Source of the DNA: Clostridiales bacterium
Lineage (GTDB): Bacteria; Bacillota; Clostridia; Saccharofermentanales; UBA5734
Length of the DNA stretch: 15,645 bases
Assembly: GCA_007135995.1 (NCBI GenBank)
Contig: SLHU01000320.1
Location: 1-15,645 of the forward strand
Reading direction: 5' to 3'
Shown here: positions 12,947 to 15,645 of the stretch, one piece after another
Layout: each line of letters opens with the position of its first letter
How positions within the stretch are numbered: position 1 is the stretch's first letter
Translations under genes and position numbers: made by a program
Notes under the pieces: model-generated
The model's input: only the letters and a program-made list of their open reading frames with translations
Databases searched by the model: none
What the model was told of the DNA's origin: nothing

Positions 12947-12976
12947 ATGACATGCGAGCATCAGCACTTGTATGAT
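12947..12976 (+). promoter_or_regulatory. Promoter of the URO-D family gene
   Basis: ATGACA (12947-12952) and TATGAT (12971-12976) are 18 bases apart; each matches five of six consensus bases. Transcription would start near 12983, inside the 5' extension of the open reading frame. This supports the start at 13068/13071 over the longer 12972 version. Confidence 0.55.
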
Positions 12977-13070
12977 AAAATCAGTGTTGCAGAGAAACAT
13001 GAGGGCACAGTCAGGCGGTCGGGTCCTGATACACTGGTCTGGCGGCCTCGTTCGTGAAAGAAGGTTTATG

Positions 13071-14210
13071 ATGATACTACTAGATGAGCTGCCGCTTGAT
13101 ATTGAAACATTCTGGCAGGACGATGCACGTGCCCATGAAGATAATTGCTTTTCAAAAAAAGCGCCGCAGATCGCGCTGGGCATCCGCATGAGCGATGAGT
13201 GTGTCTTTGCCGAGCTGGATGAGCCGGGTGATCCCTGGGGACATACACCCATAGAACGCAGACTTGAGCTTAACCGCCGCTATAATGACAAAGCAGAAAA
13301 AATTGTGGGACGAAGGCTGTTAAATGAATCGGCTGACCCGCACGACGCGGCTTTTCCTGAGGTGAAGCGCATCGGGGAAGTGTTTGGCGGAACGTATCAT
13401 TTTGGCCAGAAAACAGGCGAGTGGCTGTCCGGAACTGCTGCAAAACCCGCCGAACTGGCGTCTTTGCTTGATCAAGTTGAGCGGCTTGATCTTGAAGACT
13501 TTATGCTGCCATCAAACTGGCATGCGGAGAAAAAAAGGATCTTTGACTGTTACGGGAAAAAACCGCATCAGCTGCGGCATGTTCGCGGGCCGGTCACATT
13601 GGCTGCATCTGTTTATGGTGTGGAAAATCTGATTTACCTGTATTACGATGCACCTGAGCTTTTCAGCCGCTTTTCTGAAACAATCACCCGGGTGATTGTT
13701 GAAATGAGCCGGATTATGGATCGGGAGGCCGGGTTTTCGGAAGGTGAGGCACCATCTGGGTTTTCTTTTGCTGATGATGACTGCTGTCTGCTGACACCGG
13801 AGATGTACGAGGTATTTGGCTATCCTGTTTTAAAAACAGTCTTTGAATGCTTCGCCTCTGATGTAAACGACAAGCGCTTCCAGCATTCAGATTCTGATAT
13901 GGCGCATCTGCTGCCGTTGCTTGGAAAACTGAATCTGACCGGCTGCAACTTTGGTCCGACAGTCCTTATTGACCAGATACGCGCCTATATGCCGCGCACC
14001 AGAATCGACGGCTGTCTGGCACCGTTTACGTTCATGGATAATGATCCGCAGGCAATCGCGGCTGAAGTCAGAAGGGACTTTCAGATGATTCAGCAGCTGG
14101 GAACACGCGGCCTTAACCTATCAACAGCGGGATCCATTAATAATGGCAGCCGGCTGGAAAGCATGCGTCTGATAATGGCGCTGATCCAGCATGAAGGCAG
14201 ATATATGTAA
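13071..14210 (+). CDS. Uroporphyrinogen decarboxylase (URO-D) superfamily protein
   Basis: A 379-residue cytoplasmic protein of the URO-D/methyltransferase superfamily (TIM barrel). Recognised from the C-terminal half: FQHSDSDMAHLL (H272-S-D), LTGCNFGP, MPRTRIDGCL and LNLSTAGSI, in the order found in the 'uroporphyrinogen decarboxylase family' proteins common in anaerobes. These often act with corrinoid methyl-transfer systems rather than in haem synthesis. The N-terminal motif of true HemE (arginine-rich RVP/RQAGR) is absent, so haem synthesis is unlikely. No His-x-Cys zinc site of MtaA type is seen. Two ATGs (13068, 13071) follow AAAGAAGG; the second has the better six-base spacing. A longer version from 12972 begins upstream of the predicted transcription start. 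No corrinoid protein or methyltransferase neighbours are in the window, so the substrate is open. Confidence 0.75.
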   Translation: MILLDELPLDIETFWQDDARAHEDNCFSKKAPQIALGIRMSDECVFAELDEPGDPWGHTPIERRLELNRRYNDKAEKIVGRRLLNESADPHDAAFPEVKRIGEVFGGTYHFGQKTGEWLSGTAAKPAELASLLDQVERLDLEDFMLPSNWHAEKKRIFDCYGKKPHQLRHVRGPVTLAASVYGVENLIYLYYDAPELFSRFSETITRVIVEMSRIMDREAGFSEGEAPSGFSFADDDCCLLTPEMYEVFGYPVLKTVFECFASDVNDKRFQHSDSDMAHLLPLLGKLNLTGCNFGPTVLIDQIRAYMPRTRIDGCLAPFTFMDNDPQAIAAEVRRDFQMIQQLGTRGLNLSTAGSINNGSRLESMRLIMALIQHEGRYM

Positions 14211-14352
14211 AACTGGCCAAAGATAACTCTTTTTCTGACAAGTAAAAAATGGTTTAATAGAGCATGAAACAATTCAAACAGTGCTGCCGTTTTCGTCTTG
14301 ATCGATGTATAGACGTTCAGACATGAAAACGCTTGATTGACTGGAGGTTCAC

Positions 14353-15099
14353 ATGGAAGGCATTATCTATAGTTTTCTCGCAGGTGTCTCAACCGTTCTG
14401 GGTGTATTTGTCCTGATGATATTTGGTACACCGTCAAAAAAGGTTCTGGCTGCGTTACTGGGTTTTGCCGGCGGTATTATGACCGCCATATCAGTTTTTG
14501 AACTGATGCCGGAGGCCGTTGAGCTAGGTTCTGTATTCAGCGCTGTCATCGGCTTTCTGCTGGGCGCCGGCATGATGTTCGCGCTCGATAAAGTGATGCC
14601 GCATTCGCATATGTCGGAAAGTGACGATATGGTTGTTGAAAATCCGGAGAAGCTGACATTTGTCAGCAATCCGATTGCCCGTACCGGCTATCTGATTTTG
14701 TTTGGCATTGCCCTGCATAATCTGCCGGAAGGGCTCGCGATCGGCGCCGGACTGGAAGCCAGTCCGGAACTGGGGATGCTGATCGCGGTTGCGATCGCGC
14801 TTCACAATATCCCAGAAGGGCTGGCTATTGCGGGCCCGCTGAAAGCAGGCGGACTGAGCAGCATCAAAATCATCCTCTTTACGCTTGCCGCCGGACTGAT
14901 GACACCGATTGGCGCAGCTATCGGGCTCTTGTTTTTCTCCATCTCACCGATCTTTGTCGGCGGGTCACTGGCATTCGCGGCTGGCGCGATGATCTACATT
15001 GTCAATGATGAGCTCATCCCTCAGTCAAACGCCATGGATAGTCATCTGGCAAATGCCGGACTCATCGCGGGACTGTTGCTTGGATTCGCCCTGCTTTGA
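14353..15099 (+). CDS. ZIP family divalent metal transporter (GufA-like)
   Basis: A 248-residue inner-membrane protein of the Zrt/Irt-like family, which moves zinc or other divalent metals. Both metal-site helices are complete: ALHNLPEGLAIG (H122, N123, E126) and ALHNIPEGLAIAG (H151, N152, E155). About eight membrane segments are evident and a short acidic/His loop (PHSHMSESDD, 83-92) lies between segments 3 and 4, where ZIP proteins carry metal-sensing loops. GGAGG five bases upstream fixes ATG 14353. It lies 142 bases after the URO-D gene, with weak promoter-like sequence in between, and 22 bases before the protease gene, with which it may be co-transcribed. The metal cannot be told from sequence. 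Confidence 0.93.
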   Translation: MEGIIYSFLAGVSTVLGVFVLMIFGTPSKKVLAALLGFAGGIMTAISVFELMPEAVELGSVFSAVIGFLLGAGMMFALDKVMPHSHMSESDDMVVENPEKLTFVSNPIARTGYLILFGIALHNLPEGLAIGAGLEASPELGMLIAVAIALHNIPEGLAIAGPLKAGGLSSIKIILFTLAAGLMTPIGAAIGLLFFSISPIFVGGSLAFAAGAMIYIVNDELIPQSNAMDSHLANAGLIAGLLLGFALL

Positions 15100-15121
15100 T
15101 TATTTAATGTAAGGAAAACAA

Positions 15122-15645
15122 ATGATTTATCTCAACGAAGATCAGTCTGACCAGGGTGTGGATAATCAGACATCAGCAAGCCTGGATGCTTTGCAGGAAA
15201 AGCTGCGTCATAAGAAAAAAACCGTTGTCAGGCTGATGGCCCTGGTAACCGCGGTCGCCTTTCTGATTTTGTCTTTCAGCGGTGCGCTCAGGTTGTTTGG
15301 CTTGCCGCCTCTGGAGTTTCTGCTTGAATCGCGCCAGCTATCACAGGATTCTGACATTGCCCTTCTTAAACAGTCCGTTTTATCAGTCAGTGCCAATGGC
15401 AGCAGGGGGACGGGTTTTGTCCTGGCAGATCAGCAGCTGGCTGTGACCAATTTTCACATCACTGAACATGCAGGACAGCTGGAGATGAGAGATGTCAATG
15501 GCGGGCAGTCACTTCATCTGGAATGGCAGGAAACGCCGGAACTGGATCTGGCCATTATCAAGATCGACAGTCACGATGTGCGAGGACTTGAGCTTGAAAC
15601 AGAAATTCTGCCTGATCTTGGCGAGACCGTTCTGATGATCGGCAA
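15122..15645 (+). CDS. Membrane-anchored trypsin-like (HtrA/DegP-type) serine protease, 5' part
   Basis: The first 174 codons of a gene cut by the window end. A 35-residue charged cytoplasmic head is followed by a membrane segment (about 36-56), then the start of a chymotrypsin-fold protease domain facing outward: SVLSVSANGSRGTGFVL, catalytic His112 in VTNFHI, and Asp142 in ELDLAII. The His-Asp gap of 30 residues equals that of DegP. The serine motif and any PDZ domain would lie beyond the window. Expected to degrade or sense misfolded envelope proteins. AAGG seven bases before ATG 15122 supports the start. Confidence 0.85.
   Translation, partial: MIYLNEDQSDQGVDNQTSASLDALQEKLRHKKKTVVRLMALVTAVAFLILSFSGALRLFGLPPLEFLLESRQLSQDSDIALLKQSVLSVSANGSRGTGFVLADQQLAVTNFHITEHAGQLEMRDVNGGQSLHLEWQETPELDLAIIKIDSHDVRGLELETEILPDLGETVLMIG

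Noticed and set aside
12972..13070. Longer N-terminus for the URO-D family protein
   Set aside because: The likely promoter -10 box lies on this ATG, so it would not be transcribed. ATG 13068/13071 follows AAAGAAGG.

Overview
The window looks like chromosomal DNA of a low-to-mid GC Gram-positive-type bacterium, most likely Bacillota (Firmicutes). The reasons are strong AGGAGG-type ribosome binding sites at most starts, a lipoprotein lipobox, an energy-coupling factor (ECF) vitamin-type transporter, a YitT/DUF2179 membrane protein and sigma-A-like promoters. The order cannot be fixed from this sequence. No tRNA, rRNA, CRISPR array, transposase or phage gene was seen.

Left part (1-4330). A eukaryotic-type (GH13_8-like) 1,4-alpha-glucan branching enzyme is read on the + strand. 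It converges on two - strand oxidoreductase genes, an aldo/keto reductase followed by a D-2-hydroxyacid dehydrogenase. Where they meet there is an intrinsic terminator and a perfect 4-copy, 26-bp tandem repeat whose last copy runs into the dehydrogenase stop codon.

Middle-left part (4331-7012). After about 300 bp without a convincing gene there is a 25-bp-stem inverted repeat. It is followed by a probable + strand operon of an M24 (Xaa-Pro-type) metallopeptidase and a YitT-family membrane protein.

Centre (6990-12736) is the most unusual region: a tightly packed - strand operon with many 4-14 bp gene overlaps. In transcription order it holds two doubtful small ORFs, a small lipoprotein with a sulfite-oxidase/molybdopterin-like fold, an ECF S component, a second membrane-anchored protein of the same fold, two ECF ATPases (one divergent), an ECF T component, a MobB-like P-loop protein with a Cys cluster, and a small kinase-like protein. 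My reading, which is inference, is an uptake system for a pterin or molybdopterin-like cofactor. The extracytoplasmic SUOX-fold proteins would act as binding or handling partners, and the MobB-like and kinase-like proteins as cytoplasmic handlers. The ecfT gene holds a run of 20 A exactly at the conserved coupling motif, so it could be phase-variable. A TTGACA promoter with an adjacent perfect 14-bp palindrome heads the operon.

Right part (12737-15645). A regulatory region with a cre/LacI-type palindrome separates the operon from a divergent uroporphyrinogen-decarboxylase-family gene. A ZIP (GufA-like) metal transporter and the start of a membrane-anchored HtrA/trypsin-like protease follow; the protease gene is cut by the window end.
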